64,000 nucleotides of DNA from Aldehydirespirator sp028819505 (GCA_965207755.1 OZ242297.1:3038001-3102000), one strand, 5' to 3'; positions 39,668 to 48,520 are shown, counted from the stretch's first letter. Notes: a model not told the origin generated them from the sequence alone. Program-made: numbers and translations.

Positions 39668-42600
39668 GCCAGCCTCTTGCGGGCCATCTCCATCACCTGG
39701 CGGGCCAACTCCTCGACTTCGCCCTCGCCGTAAGGGCCGGCACGCAGGCGACGCTTGATGTCGCGCCGCACCTCGCGCTGGCTCTCGAGGTTCTCGTGCC
39801 AGTCGATCAGGGACTGGAGCCTCTGGACGATCACCTCGATGTCGAGGGCCATCTCCTTCACCCTGGCGTCGACGTCGGCCGGTTGGAACTCCGGGTGCTC
39901 CGACGCGGCGGGCGAGTGGTCGCCGGGGTCGCCTCCCTCGATGCGTTTGCGGTCCAGCAGGCCGTACACCGCGTAGGACATCGGCGAGAGGCCCTGGTCT
40001 GCGGCGAACATCTCCTCTTTGGTGACCTGCTCACGCAGCGCGGCCATGCGCTTGCAGCCCTCGGCCGCGTCGATCACCTTGGCCCGCAGCTCGCCGATGA
40101 TGCGGGCGAGCGCCTTAGAGAGCCTCTCGTAGAGGGCGGGATTCTCTGCGACCCGCTCGTTGATCTGGGCCCGCAGCGCGTGCTCCATCAGCGAGGCCCG
40201 TGCCTCGTCGTGGGGCAGGCTCTCGATCTTCTGCTCGAAGTCGCGGTCGAGGATTGAGACGGGCGCCATCAGCCACCGGACGCTGGCGTCGATACGGGAG
40301 TCGAGCAGCTGCTTGACCTTCGCGCCGACGGCGGTCCAGTCGATGTCGGCCCGCTCCCGCAGGAACTGGGCGCGCGCGTAGGACCGGACGACGGTGAGCC
40401 GGCGCAGACGGTCCAGATAGACGAGCGCCGCCGGGTCGGGCAGGTAACGGTCCATCAGCTTCGAGAAGTCGCTGTAGTCGCAGTCGAACCGCTCGTAGGC
40501 GTCGGCCTTGTAGTCGCCCTCGGTGGCCGCGTCGGCGGCGAACTGGCTCACGCACGACCACGGGTCGTCGAGGTCGCGGCCGCGGAAGTGGGCTTCGGCG
40601 CGGTCGGCGGCAGCCTGGATCACGGGACCCGGATCCTCCAGCTCGGTGAGCGCCTGCTGGACGTCGCCGTCGTCGAAGACGGCGAGGGCGTCCTCAAGCT
40701 CGCGTGACACGCCGTGGTAGTCGACCACTAGCCCGTGGTGCTTCTCCGTCGCGACGCCGTTCCTGGAGTGCGAGAAGCGGCGGTTCACCCGGGCGATCGC
40801 TTGCAGCAGCGTGTGCTCCCGGATGGACCGGTCGAGGTAGAGGACCTGCTCGACGGGCGCGTCGAAACCCGTGATGAGCTTGTCGACCACCACCAGTATC
40901 TGCGGCTCGCCGTCGGGGTCGATGAAGTCCTCGACGATCTTGTCTTGGTCGAGTTCCCTGGCTCGGGCGAACTCGGGGCCGTCGTTGTGGGAGGTGGTGA
41001 TGATCGGGTAGGCGGACAGGCCGAAGTCGTTGAGATGCTGCGCGTAGCGCAATGCGGCGGCGCGGCTCGCGGCCACGACCTGGGCCTTGAAGCCGTTCGG
41101 CTGGACCTTCTTGGCGAAGTGCTCGGAGATGTCAAGCGCGATCTGCTCTATGCGTTTGGCTGCCTCTGCGATGCGCTCCTTGTTGGCGTAGCGTCGCCGG
41201 ATCTCGGTGCGCGTCACTTCGGGCTCGTCGCCGAAGAGCGCCTCGAACAGCCGGTCGAGCGTCTGCGGGCCTTCGATGTGCAGGTCGGGGAGCCGGGCTT
41301 CGTAGTGGATGGGGACGGTGGTGCGGTCCTCGACGGACTGCGGGATGGTGTAGGAGTCGATCAGGTCGCCGAACACTCCCAGTGTCGTCCGCCGGAAGCC
41401 CTTGTCGATGGGGGTGCCGGTGAAGCCGACGAAAGTGGCCTGCGGCATCGCCGCTCGCATCTTCGCGGCGAGGCGCCCGTACTGGGTGCGGTGGGCCTCG
41501 TCGACCATCACGACGACGTTGCCGGCGTCGTTGAGCCAGGTGCGTGGACCGGCGGGAGCGTTCAGAACGTCCTCGAACTTCTGGATGGTGGTCATGATGG
41601 TGCGGCCGTTGTTGGTCTGGAGCAGTTCGCGGAGGCGCCGGGTGGTCTTGGCCCGCTCGGGCACGTCGACCGCGGACTGCTGGAAGGTCCTGGTGATCTG
41701 CCGGTCGAGCTGGGTGCGGTCGGTGACGGCGACGATGGTGGGGTTGCGCAGGGCGGGCGTGCGCCGCAGCTTCGTGGCGAGCCACAGCATCGTCAGCGAC
41801 TTGCCGGAGCCCTGCGTGTGCCAGACGACCCCGCCGCGCTCGGCTGGCGAGCGGCCCTGCACGATGCGTTCGAGGGCGCGGGTCACCGCGCGGTACTGCT
41901 GGTAGCGAGGCAGCTTCTTGATGAGCCGTCCCTGCTCGTGCTCGTAGACCACGAAGTCACGCAGGATGTCGAGCAGGACGGTGGGATTGAGCAGGCCGGC
42001 GATGAGCCGCGCCTGACCGTCGGGAGGCGTGCCGAGACGTGGTTCGAAGTCGCTCTCGGTGAACGGCTCGATCGACTTCCAGCCGGTGTAGGCGCTCTGG
42101 GGCGCGCCGACGGCCCCGAAGCAGGCGTCGGCGCCGCAGTGGGCGACGCACAGCAGGTTGGTGTCGAACAGCTCGGGGGCGCCCGAGCCGTGCCACTGGT
42201 GACCGGCCTCCTGGTAGCGATGCAGCTGCTTGACCGCCTGCTCCTTCCATATCTCCAGCAGCGTCGGCGACTTGGCCTCCATGACGACGAGTGGGATGCC
42301 GTTCACGAACAGCACCAAGTCCGGCTTGACGACTCGCTCGTCGTTCTCGCTGGCGCGCAGTGCGCCGCGCTCGCTGCCACGGCGCACCCGGAACTGCGTG
42401 GTGACGACGTACTCGTTCAATCCCACACCCGGTTCTGGGTGCGCGAAGTCGAAGAAGCGCACGGTAGGCGTTTCCTGGCGGTCACCCCGGTCGACGGTGA
42501 GGGGCATACCGTGCGACAGGTACTCGTGGACAGCCTGGTTGCGGGCCAGGCCGCTGGCATCGATGTGTTGCAGATTGAAGCCGACCCGCTGCGCCTGGTC

Positions 42601-42705
42601 GTCGGTCATCCAAGGATTGAGACGCTTGAGAGCCGCCGTGAGCCGACCGGCCAGCAACACATCCCGCTCGTCGTCGCGCTCCTGTGCCAGCGTCTCCCGC
42701 GACAC
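39664..42705 (-). CDS. hsdR: Type I restriction endonuclease subunit R
   Basis: This 1013-residue motor/nuclease subunit has the N-terminal PD-(D/E)xK nuclease KPDLVLFVNGIPLVVMEAKS (Asp, Glu-x-Lys, about 129-150). The helicase has Walker A WHTQGSGKSLTM, motif II MVDEAHRTQ, motif III GFTGTPI and motif VI-like QAIARVNRR. A C-terminal helical part contacts HsdM/S. Homology appears to extend about 28 codons upstream of the GTG at 42705 (KLDEFNLAERPALELLERLGWTYV in sense: NLAERPALELLERLG), but no ATG, GTG or TTG exists in that stretch; the codon next to the hepT stop is ATA. It is co-oriented and coupled with the neighbouring genes. Confidence 0.95.
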   Translation of the reverse strand: MSRETLAQERDDERDVLLAGRLTAALKRLNPWMTDDQAQRVGFNLQHIDASGLARNQAVHEYLSHGMPLTVDRGDRQETPTVRFFDFAHPEPGVGLNEYVVTTQFRVRRGSERGALRASENDERVVKPDLVLFVNGIPLVVMEAKSPTLLEIWKEQAVKQLHRYQEAGHQWHGSGAPELFDTNLLCVAHCGADACFGAVGAPQSAYTGWKSIEPFTESDFEPRLGTPPDGQARLIAGLLNPTVLLDILRDFVVYEHEQGRLIKKLPRYQQYRAVTRALERIVQGRSPAERGGVVWHTQGSGKSLTMLWLATKLRRTPALRNPTIVAVTDRTQLDRQITRTFQQSAVDVPERAKTTRRLRELLQTNNGRTIMTTIQKFEDVLNAPAGPRTWLNDAGNVVVMVDEAHRTQYGRLAAKMRAAMPQATFVGFTGTPIDKGFRRTTLGVFGDLIDSYTIPQSVEDRTTVPIHYEARLPDLHIEGPQTLDRLFEALFGDEPEVTRTEIRRRYANKERIAEAAKRIEQIALDISEHFAKKVQPNGFKAQVVAASRAAALRYAQHLNDFGLSAYPIITTSHNDGPEFARARELDQDKIVEDFIDPDGEPQILVVVDKLITGFDAPVEQVLYLDRSIREHTLLQAIARVNRRFSHSRNGVATEKHHGLVVDYHGVSRELEDALAVFDDGDVQQALTELEDPGPVIQAAADRAEAHFRGRDLDDPWSCVSQFAADAATEGDYKADAYERFDCDYSDFSKLMDRYLPDPAALVYLDRLRRLTVVRSYARAQFLRERADIDWTAVGAKVKQLLDSRIDASVRWLMAPVSILDRDFEQKIESLPHDEARASLMEHALRAQINERVAENPALYERLSKALARIIGELRAKVIDAAEGCKRMAALREQVTKEEMFAADQGLSPMSYAVYGLLDRKRIEGGDPGDHSPAASEHPEFQPADVDARVKEMALDIEVIVQRLQSLIDWHENLESQREVRRDIKRRLRAGPYGEGEVEELARQVMEMARKRLA

Positions 42706-42785
42706 GTAGGTCCAACCGAGCCGCTCCAGCAGTTCGAGAGCGGGCCTCTCAGCCAGGTTGAACTCGTCGAGCTTGGCGGTCCCGG

Positions 42786-43148
42786 CTATGACTGTTCCTC
42801 CTCCAAGAGCCGCGTGGCCTGCACCAGCAGGTCGGGAAGGTCGGTCTGAATGATGTCCCAGATCACATCGTCATCGAGTCCCAGGTAGGCGTGCGCCAAT
42901 CGATTCCGGGTTGCGATCACCTGTCGCCACTTGATCTGAGGGTTCGCCTCGCGAACCTCGTTAGGAACATGAGTCGCGGCCTCTCCGATGAGTTGGAGGT
43001 TTCTCAGCGTGGCATCGTATGTGCGCCCGTTGGACGTGAAGGCGTCCTGTTCGAAGCCATCGGTGTACCTGACCACTCGCAGGGCGAAATCGATCATGTC
43101 CTGAACGTAGAGCCGCCAGTGGCGCGTGCCGTCGCCTCGCTCAGACAT
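42786..43148 (-). CDS. hepT: HepT-like HEPN RNase toxin
   Basis: This 120-residue DUF86/HEPN protein has the catalytic R-x4-H motif in ATRNRLAHAYLG (R81, H86) with the following Tyr (Y88) that in HepT/MntA pairs is modified by AMPylation. HEPN toxins of this type cleave RNA, often tRNA. It overlaps the antitoxin gene mntA by 8 bp and ends next to hsdR. The TA pair is therefore embedded between hsdS and hsdR. The start ATG at 43148 gives MSERGDGTRHWRLYVQ. Confidence 0.88.
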   Translation of the reverse strand: MSERGDGTRHWRLYVQDMIDFALRVVRYTDGFEQDAFTSNGRTYDATLRNLQLIGEAATHVPNEVREANPQIKWRQVIATRNRLAHAYLGLDDDVIWDIIQTDLPDLLVQATRLLEEEQS

Positions 43149-43440
43149 CTATCGCCTCGCGTTCCACATAGGGACGCACTTCGACACGAAGAGCCTTGTC
43201 GGTCACGAGGTCCACACGCCGACCCAGCAAATCCTCGAGATAGAACTGAACCCCAAAGTAGGCCCGAGACGTCGTCGGCCCGTCGAACCGCACGAGAAGG
43301 TCGAGATCGCTACCGGCACTCGCCTCATCCCGCGCCGTCGAGCCGAACAGTGACATGCCGGTCACGCCGAACCGCTCGGCCAGCGTTGCCTTATGCGCCC
43401 GCAGTGTCTCTAGGACTTGATTCCTTCCGAGTTGGTCCAC
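43141..43440 (-). CDS. mntA: MntA-like nucleotidyltransferase antitoxin
   Basis: This 99-residue minimal nucleotidyltransferase has the GSTARDEASAGSDLDLLV motif (about 33-50), with D45 and D47 as metal ligands. MntA proteins AMPylate the HEPN toxin and silence it. I chose GTG at 43438-43440, 4 bp after the hsdS stop, which starts the protein at VDQLGRNQVLETL. The frame is open further upstream but antisense-like within hsdS. It ends overlapping hepT, the usual order for this TA family. Confidence 0.87.
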   Translation of the reverse strand: MDQLGRNQVLETLRAHKATLAERFGVTGMSLFGSTARDEASAGSDLDLLVRFDGPTTSRAYFGVQFYLEDLLGRRVDLVTDKALRVEVRPYVEREAIDV

Positions 43441-43444
43441 AGAC

Positions 43445-44647
43445 CTACTTCCCCCGTTGCTCCACTCGCACACGTCCCGTGAGAAGCGCATCCGAAATCG
43501 ACGTTGCGACAGTCGAAAGAACGGCGCGCTCCTCGCGGGCTCGCTCAATGCTGGCATCCACGCTGTCGAGAACCGCAGCGATAGCCCGCTGCTCAGCCAG
43601 AGGCGGAAGGCTAAGCCTGTACGCTGCAACGTCATCCGGTCGAACGGCAGGATAAGCTTGCCCGGTTGTCGCGTTCTCAAGGTACGCCGAAAAACAGTAT
43701 GTCATCACATGATGGTAGATATATGAACTCATGGTGTTCGGTTTTGGTGACAGTACAGCAAATCCTGTTGATGCAATCAGATTGTCGATGGCTCTGCTGA
43801 TACGGGCGAAACCGCGCAGATTCGGGCGAACAGTGCTGACCAAGATGTCTCCCGGGTGTACGCGTCTTCGGGCTCGGCTAGGAGCTTCCGCCGAGACAAT
43901 CTCCCGTGGTTCTGCGACCGAACCTGGGGCAAAGACAGCAGTCAGATCTAGATAATGGATGATCTCCTCTTCATGCCCCGGGGACCAAGAATCCCGATTG
44001 ATATCCGCCACATCCCCCAAGTGGACAACCTGCCAGGAGGCGGGGATGGTGCCGATGCCGGGCACCTCCTTCCATTCTGAGTGTTGGCCGGGGAGACCTC
44101 GGGCCAGAAGTTGGTGGAGGAGGGCTTCACGTAGCTCCTCTGTGGCGGAGATGACATCGTTCGCACGCTCGATTGCCTCGTCAATAGAATCCAGCACCGC
44201 GGCGATGGTTCGTTGCTCCCCCACGGGTGGGATCGGCCTTCTCAGGGCATACACATCGTCCCGGTTGAGTCCAGGAACGCCTGTCGCGCGATTCAATCCA
44301 GCGAGGTTCTCACGGTCAAGTACGCGGTAGATCCAACGCAGATCTGCCGTCTTGTGCTCGACGGGCAATGCACAATAGGTGGTATCTATGGGAACGCAGT
44401 CGACAGGCACCCACGTCACTGTCCCGATGCTGCCCTTTCGGCCCACAATGACGGCCGGTCCTGTATGTGTCGCATGATTATGAGACCCGACAATGCCAGC
44501 GGACCCGATTACGGGAGTGTCGCCGGGCAACCGGTCTCGTTCAGGTAGCGGTACACCGTATTCGAGCCTCAGGACATCTCCGAGTCGGGCGATTCGCCAG
44601 CCAGCAGGGATCCGGGCGACATCACTCACAACGACGACTGCCGACAC
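43445..44647 (-). CDS. hsdS: Type I restriction specificity subunit S
   Basis: This 400-residue protein is built of two half-repeats. Target-recognition domain 1 (about 10-140) starts at IPAGWRIARLGDVLRLEYGV and ends with the conserved helix GEQRTIAAVLDSIDEAIERA. Target-recognition domain 2 (about 195-360) starts at IPASWQVVHLGDVADIN and ends with AEQRAIAAVLDSVDASIERA. The repeated PP.(G/A)EQR.IAAVLDS spacer helices set the gap of the bipartite DNA target. GC is lower than in hsdR and hsdM, as is common for exchangeable specificity genes. The GTG start at 44647 is 80 bp after the last hicB. Confidence 0.94.
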   Translation of the reverse strand: MSAVVVVSDVARIPAGWRIARLGDVLRLEYGVPLPERDRLPGDTPVIGSAGIVGSHNHATHTGPAVIVGRKGSIGTVTWVPVDCVPIDTTYCALPVEHKTADLRWIYRVLDRENLAGLNRATGVPGLNRDDVYALRRPIPPVGEQRTIAAVLDSIDEAIERANDVISATEELREALLHQLLARGLPGQHSEWKEVPGIGTIPASWQVVHLGDVADINRDSWSPGHEEEIIHYLDLTAVFAPGSVAEPREIVSAEAPSRARRRVHPGDILVSTVRPNLRGFARISRAIDNLIASTGFAVLSPKPNTMSSYIYHHVMTYCFSAYLENATTGQAYPAVRPDDVAAYRLSLPPLAEQRAIAAVLDSVDASIERAREERAVLSTVATSISDALLTGRVRVEQRGK

Positions 44648-44727
44648 GGTGCTCCTATCCGATCACCGAAACTGAACGGAAGGTGAGTCGGGTGCAGGGC
44701 GGGACTGCGGGAAGGGAGAACGGACTG

Positions 44728-45105
44728 TCATCGTGCTGGTACCGGAGCGGATCGCGGGGCACTGCTTGACCGGGCCGGCTTTGGGACACGGACTTCGATC
44801 TCTACAAACTCGAACCGTGTGGCGATCGGTGGCACGTCGTCTCCGTGCTCCAGATACGACTCCATGATCCAATCCTCAATCGGCTCGTTGTAGTAGGCGA
44901 TCGCCTCCTCAATCGACATCTTAGGCTCCGGCAGCGGGTCACCGTCCTCCAGAATGCTCTCGATGTGGAACGTCAAGGCTTCGTCGATCATCTCGAGCAT
45001 CTCCTCCCAAGTGTCGCCGACACTCACGCAGACAGGCGCATCAGGCACATACGCAGCCCAGTTGTTGGGTGCCTTCTCGAAGACGACCGCATACTTCAGC
45101 TTCAT
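44728..45105 (-). CDS. hicB: HicB-family antitoxin, third paralogue
   Basis: This 125-residue protein has the HicB fold: MKLKYAVVFEKAPNNWAAYVPDAPVCVSVGDTWEEMLEMI in sense, with YVPDAPVCV in place of the family's PDLPGC.. motif (Gly replaced by Val). The middle helix EALTFHIE and the C-terminal strand RFEFVEIEVRVPKPA match the two paralogues upstream. It overlaps the second hicB as ATGA. The replaced glycine suggests drift or a new partner. No further hicA copy follows; hsdS is next. Confidence 0.82.
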   Translation of the reverse strand: MKLKYAVVFEKAPNNWAAYVPDAPVCVSVGDTWEEMLEMIDEALTFHIESILEDGDPLPEPKMSIEEAIAYYNEPIEDWIMESYLEHGDDVPPIATRFEFVEIEVRVPKPARSSSAPRSAPVPAR

Positions 45106-45515
45106 CCCAGTCGGTCCTCGGTCGAGCGTGAACGCCGATCCTCGCGGATCAATCCCACCTGGGCAGGCTCGGGGATCCCCTGGACGGCTTCGGGTACCCG
45201 AACCTCGATCTCGACGGGCTCGAACCGTGTCGCCAGAGTGGGCGGCTGATCGCTGAAGTCCAGTCCGAAGTCACTGAGATCGTCGTCAGCGATTTCCAAG
45301 TGGTACGCAATGGCATCCTCAATGGACGACTTCGCCTCTGGGACCGTCTCACCGTATTCCAGCATCACCTCGATGTGGCCCGTCAAGGCCTCGTCGATCA
45401 TTTCCAGCATGTGGTCCCATGTGTCGCCGACGCTCACGCAGCCCGGCACATCGGGCACATAAGCGTCCCAGCCGTTGGCATCCAGGATGAACACGACTGC
45501 ATACGTCAGCTTCAT
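45102..45515 (-). CDS. hicB: HicB-family antitoxin, second paralogue
   Basis: This 137-residue protein begins MKLTYAVVFILDANGWDAY and has the intact YVPDVPGCVSVGDTWDHM motif, EMIDEALTGHIE and RFEPVEIEVRVPE. Compared with paralogue 1, the region after AIAYHLE differs (IADDDLSDFGLDFSDQPP). The C-terminus carries an extra RREDRRSR-like basic tail (REDRRSRSTEDRLG). It is 43 bp downstream of the first hicB and overlaps the third by 4 bp. Confidence 0.84.
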   Translation of the reverse strand: MKLTYAVVFILDANGWDAYVPDVPGCVSVGDTWDHMLEMIDEALTGHIEVMLEYGETVPEAKSSIEDAIAYHLEIADDDLSDFGLDFSDQPPTLATRFEPVEIEVRVPEAVQGIPEPAQVGLIREDRRSRSTEDRLG

Positions 45516-45558
45516 CGGAACCGGTCCTCAGTCCGATGTTGACACCGGAGTTCGAGAC

Positions 45559-45924
45559 TCATCCCACCGCGACAGGCTCGCGGACCCCGCGGGCTGGTTC
45601 GGGGACGCACACCTCGATCTCGACGAACTCGAAGCGTGTCGCGACCGACGGCACGTCGTCGCCATGCTCAAGGTACGACGCCATGCTCTCGTCCGGGATC
45701 GGTTCGAGATGATGGGCGATCGCCTCATCAATCGACATCTTCGGCTCCGGGACGGGCTCGCCGCACGCCAGAACATCCTCGATGTAGAGCGTTAGAGCTT
45801 CGTCGATCATCTCCAGCGTCTCCTCCCAGTCGTCGCCAGCGCTGACGCAGCCGGGAACGTCCGGCGCGTACGCACACCAGTTGTTGGGAGTCTTCTCGAA
45901 GACGACCGCATACTGCAGCTTCAT
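45559..45924 (-). CDS. hicB: HicB-family antitoxin, first paralogue
   Basis: This 121-residue protein is the cognate partner of HicA by position: its ATG overlaps the hicA stop (ATGA). It begins MKLQYAVVFEKTPNNWCAY and has YAPDVPGCVSAGDDWEE, EMIDEALTLYIE and RFEFVEIEVCVPEPA. HicB binds and blocks HicA and usually represses the operon; here no separate DNA-binding helix-turn-helix is obvious, so repression may rely on the fold core or be absent. Confidence 0.86.
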   Translation of the reverse strand: MKLQYAVVFEKTPNNWCAYAPDVPGCVSAGDDWEETLEMIDEALTLYIEDVLACGEPVPEPKMSIDEAIAHHLEPIPDESMASYLEHGDDVPSVATRFEFVEIEVCVPEPARGVREPVAVG

Positions 45925-46124
45925 GGCGTACCCCTCTTCAGTCCAGCCTGCTTCCGAATAGTACTCCAAGTCTTGCGGTTCAGTTCCTTGCCTGGCCTAC
46001 CGGCAATGATCACCCTCCCGGGTTTCGTCGGGTGGCGGAACTTACGATGGCTGCCGGTCGTGCTCATGAGATACCAGCCGTCGCGCTCGACCATGCGGAT
46101 CGCCTCTCTAGCTGTCGGTGGCAT
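45921..46124 (-). CDS. hicA: HicA mRNA interferase toxin
   Basis: This 67-residue double-stranded-RNA-binding-like toxin has TAREAIRMVERDGWYLM, the catalytic-His segment TTGSHRKFRHP (H26) and the end RKTWSTIRKQAGL, in line with the family. It degrades mRNA when unbound. It overlaps the hsdM 3' end by 17 bp and hicB by 4 bp, so its translation is tied to that of the methylase. It is followed by three hicB genes rather than one. Confidence 0.9.
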   Translation of the reverse strand: MPPTAREAIRMVERDGWYLMSTTGSHRKFRHPTKPGRVIIAGRPGKELNRKTWSTIRKQAGLKRGTP

Positions 46125-47646
46125 AGCCCAGACCTGCTAGCTGTTCGTCCATGTGGGCGGCGGCCTCGTCGCGGCGGCGCTCGGCCTCGCGGAGCTGTGT
46201 GAGGGCCTCCTCTACGCTTGGGACGTCTACCGGCTCGCTGGTGTCGACGTAGCGGCTGATGTTCAGGTTGTGGTCGTTCGCCGCGATCTCGTCGAGGTCG
46301 GCCACGTGCGCGAAGCGCTCGACCTCCTCGTATGCGCGGAAGGCCCCGACGATGGCCGCGACATGCTCGTGGTCGAGGAAGTTCTGGGCCTTGCCGGAAC
46401 GGAAGTAGTCGGGCTGGGCGGCGTCGACGAACAGCACCCGGCCGCGGCGCTCGGCCGGCTTGGCCTTGTTGAAGACGCATATCGCCACCGGGATGCTGGC
46501 CCCGTAGAAGAGGTTGGGGGCCAGCCCGATCACCGCCTCGAACAGGTCTGCCTCGAGCATGCCCTTGCGGATCGTGCCCTCCGCCCCGCCGCGGAACAGG
46601 ATGCCGTGAGGCATCACCACGCCGACCATCCCGCCGGGGTTCGTGACCGCGAGCATGTGCTGCACGAAGGCGAGATCGCCCTTGGTCTTGGGCGGGATCG
46701 CGCCGTAGCGGTCGAAGCGGTGATGCGGGTCGCCGGGGGCGAAGTCGCGCCCCCAGGCCTTCAGGCTGAACGGCGGATTGGCGATCACCCGGTCGTAGGC
46801 GAGCAGACGGCCCCGCTCGTCGCGCAGCTGCGGGTCGCTGATCACGTCGCCGGCCTCGTAGCGGGCCGAACGCAGACCGTGCAGCAGCAGGTTCAGCTTG
46901 CCGATGGCGAGAGTGCCGAGGTTGCGCTCCTGCCCGTGCAGCACGAGGTTGCGGGGGTCGCCGCCCTGCTCGGCCACGTACTGGGCGGTGTAGATGAGCA
47001 TGCCGGCCGATCCCGCCGTCGGGTCGCAGATCCGCATGCCCTCGGCCGGTTGAAGCAGCTCGACGATGAGCCGCACCACCGAGCGGGGCGTGTAGAACTC
47101 GCCGCCCTTCTTGCCGGCGTCGTCGGCGAACTGGCGGATCAGGTACTCGTAGGCGTCGCCGAGAACGTTGACCGCGCCGTGCTCACCCTCGCCGGTGAGG
47201 TTGGCGTCGCTCAGGTCGAGGGTGTCGAAGTGGCGCAGGAGGCTCCCGATGATGCGGTCGCGGCTGGCGGGACCGCCGAGCTTCGACTCGTCGTTCCAGT
47301 TCGTGTTGCGCAGCACGCCGTCGAGGCGCGGCGCGTTCGCCTCCTCGATCTCGGCGCCGGCACGGTTCAGAACCTCGCCCAGGTTCATCGAGTGACGGAC
47401 GATCTCGCTCCAGCGGGCCTCCGGCGGGACGAAGAACTCGTGCTCGTCGTGGTCGCTCTCGGCCACCTCACGGTCGAGGCCGGCACCGACGGCGCTGTCC
47501 ACCTCCTCAGCGAAGCGGTCGGAGAGCCGCTTCAGGAACAGCACCGAGAAGATGAAGTTCTTGTAGTCGCTGGAGTCGATCTGGCCGCGCAGGATGTCGG
47601 CGGCACCCCACAGCTTCGACTCCAACTCGGTGATGGTGAGCGGCAT
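46108..47646 (-). CDS. hsdM: Type I restriction-modification methyltransferase subunit M
   Basis: This 512-residue N6-adenine methyltransferase has an N-terminal helical HsdM_N domain (about 5-140) with YKNFIFSVLFLKRLSDRF, then GGEFYTPRSVVRLI, SAM-binding motif I DPTAGSAGML (208-217) and catalytic motif IV ANPPF (289-293). The C-terminal helices (VEEALTQLREAERRRDEAAAHM) contact HsdS. The ATG at 47646 has AGAGGAG upstream. It is the first gene of the island operon and overlaps hicA. Confidence 0.96.
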   Translation of the reverse strand: MPLTITELESKLWGAADILRGQIDSSDYKNFIFSVLFLKRLSDRFAEEVDSAVGAGLDREVAESDHDEHEFFVPPEARWSEIVRHSMNLGEVLNRAGAEIEEANAPRLDGVLRNTNWNDESKLGGPASRDRIIGSLLRHFDTLDLSDANLTGEGEHGAVNVLGDAYEYLIRQFADDAGKKGGEFYTPRSVVRLIVELLQPAEGMRICDPTAGSAGMLIYTAQYVAEQGGDPRNLVLHGQERNLGTLAIGKLNLLLHGLRSARYEAGDVISDPQLRDERGRLLAYDRVIANPPFSLKAWGRDFAPGDPHHRFDRYGAIPPKTKGDLAFVQHMLAVTNPGGMVGVVMPHGILFRGGAEGTIRKGMLEADLFEAVIGLAPNLFYGASIPVAICVFNKAKPAERRGRVLFVDAAQPDYFRSGKAQNFLDHEHVAAIVGAFRAYEEVERFAHVADLDEIAANDHNLNISRYVDTSEPVDVPSVEEALTQLREAERRRDEAAAHMDEQLAGLGYATDS

Positions 47647-48520
47647 AGCGGCAGTCTCCTCTACTCAGCGCTGCCGATGGCGGCGATGACAGCGTCCCGA
47701 ACGACATCGTGACGCACCCGCTCGGTGCCGGGCAGCCGTTGCGAGGTTTCCTGGCGCGGGGCGGGGCATCTTGGGTGGCCGCGACGAGCGCTCGGGTGGC
47801 GGCTTGGAGGGTGTCGAGATCGACGAGGGGTCCCTCGCCGGGCAGGCACGGTGGGTGGTCGTCGGGGTCGCCGGGCATGTTGCGTCGCTGCTGTCGTGTC
47901 GGGCCGCAGCCCGCTGCCGCGGCAGGTGGCGCGACAAAAGGGTGCGGTCAGGCCGCCCGCGCAGGCGATGTCATCGACGGCCGCCACCTCCACGCCGGAA
48001 ACGAGACCGTCACCGCTGCCGCCCGAGCCCGGCCCCGAGCCGACGACTTCCAGCTCAGGGCGCAGCACCCGGCCGGGACCGGCCACCGCACGAACCGCGC
48101 TCCGAACCGCAAGAGCATCCGAAGCCGCACGCGACGGCCCGACCGAGCGCTGAGACCGCGCCGGGCCCGCCGCGACAGCGGTTCGCGGTGACAGGCCCCC
48201 GTCGAATGACCACACCTCAACGTGAGACGCTGGGCTCCTCCCGGAGCCGGGCGGAGACAAGCTCTGCCGCTCGGCGAGCGAATCGTCGGGGCACGGGTCA
48301 CAGCCTAGCCGACGGGACATGCCAAATTCGTAATTCGAGGGCTATCTATTTCGTAATCAGAGGGCTCAGTTTTTCGTACTTCGAGGACGCGTCACATTAG
48401 CCCGGCAGACTTCGAGACACCGGGTAGGCCGCCGACGGTCTGAGGGACTTCGTCAACCATCATCGCCGCCCCTGCGACGGCCGGGGGCGGTCGATGGCCT
48501 GGACCTGGTCGATGCGCGGA
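47647..48520. other. 874-bp region without a convincing gene, upstream of hsdM
   Basis: Several open frames exist (for example 47661-48320 on the minus strand), but they are Arg/Ala/Pro/Ser-rich and lack domain structure. One stretch, PLVDLDTLQAATRALVAATQ near 47790-47850 on the minus strand, looks protein-like and may be a decayed gene. The right part holds a triple 23-bp-period repeat (48325-48387). The hsdM promoter should lie near its left end. Confidence 0.55.
48325..48387. repeat. Triple 17-bp motif with 23-bp period, downstream of the DUF4143 ATPase gene
   Basis: AATTCGTAATTCGAGGG (48325), ATTTCGTAATCAGAGGG (48348) and TTTTCGTACTTCGAGGA (48371) are spaced by exactly 23 bp. The region is AT-richer than its surroundings. 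This looks like an operator array for a multimeric regulator. Confidence 0.75.

Noticed and set aside
40735..42849. Long plus-strand open frame over hsdR
   Set aside because: Antisense shadow; hsdR has complete nuclease and helicase motifs on the minus strand.
47661..48320. A 219-codon minus-strand gene upstream of hsdM
   Set aside because: Arg/Ala/Pro/Ser-rich without domain pattern; at most a decayed gene.
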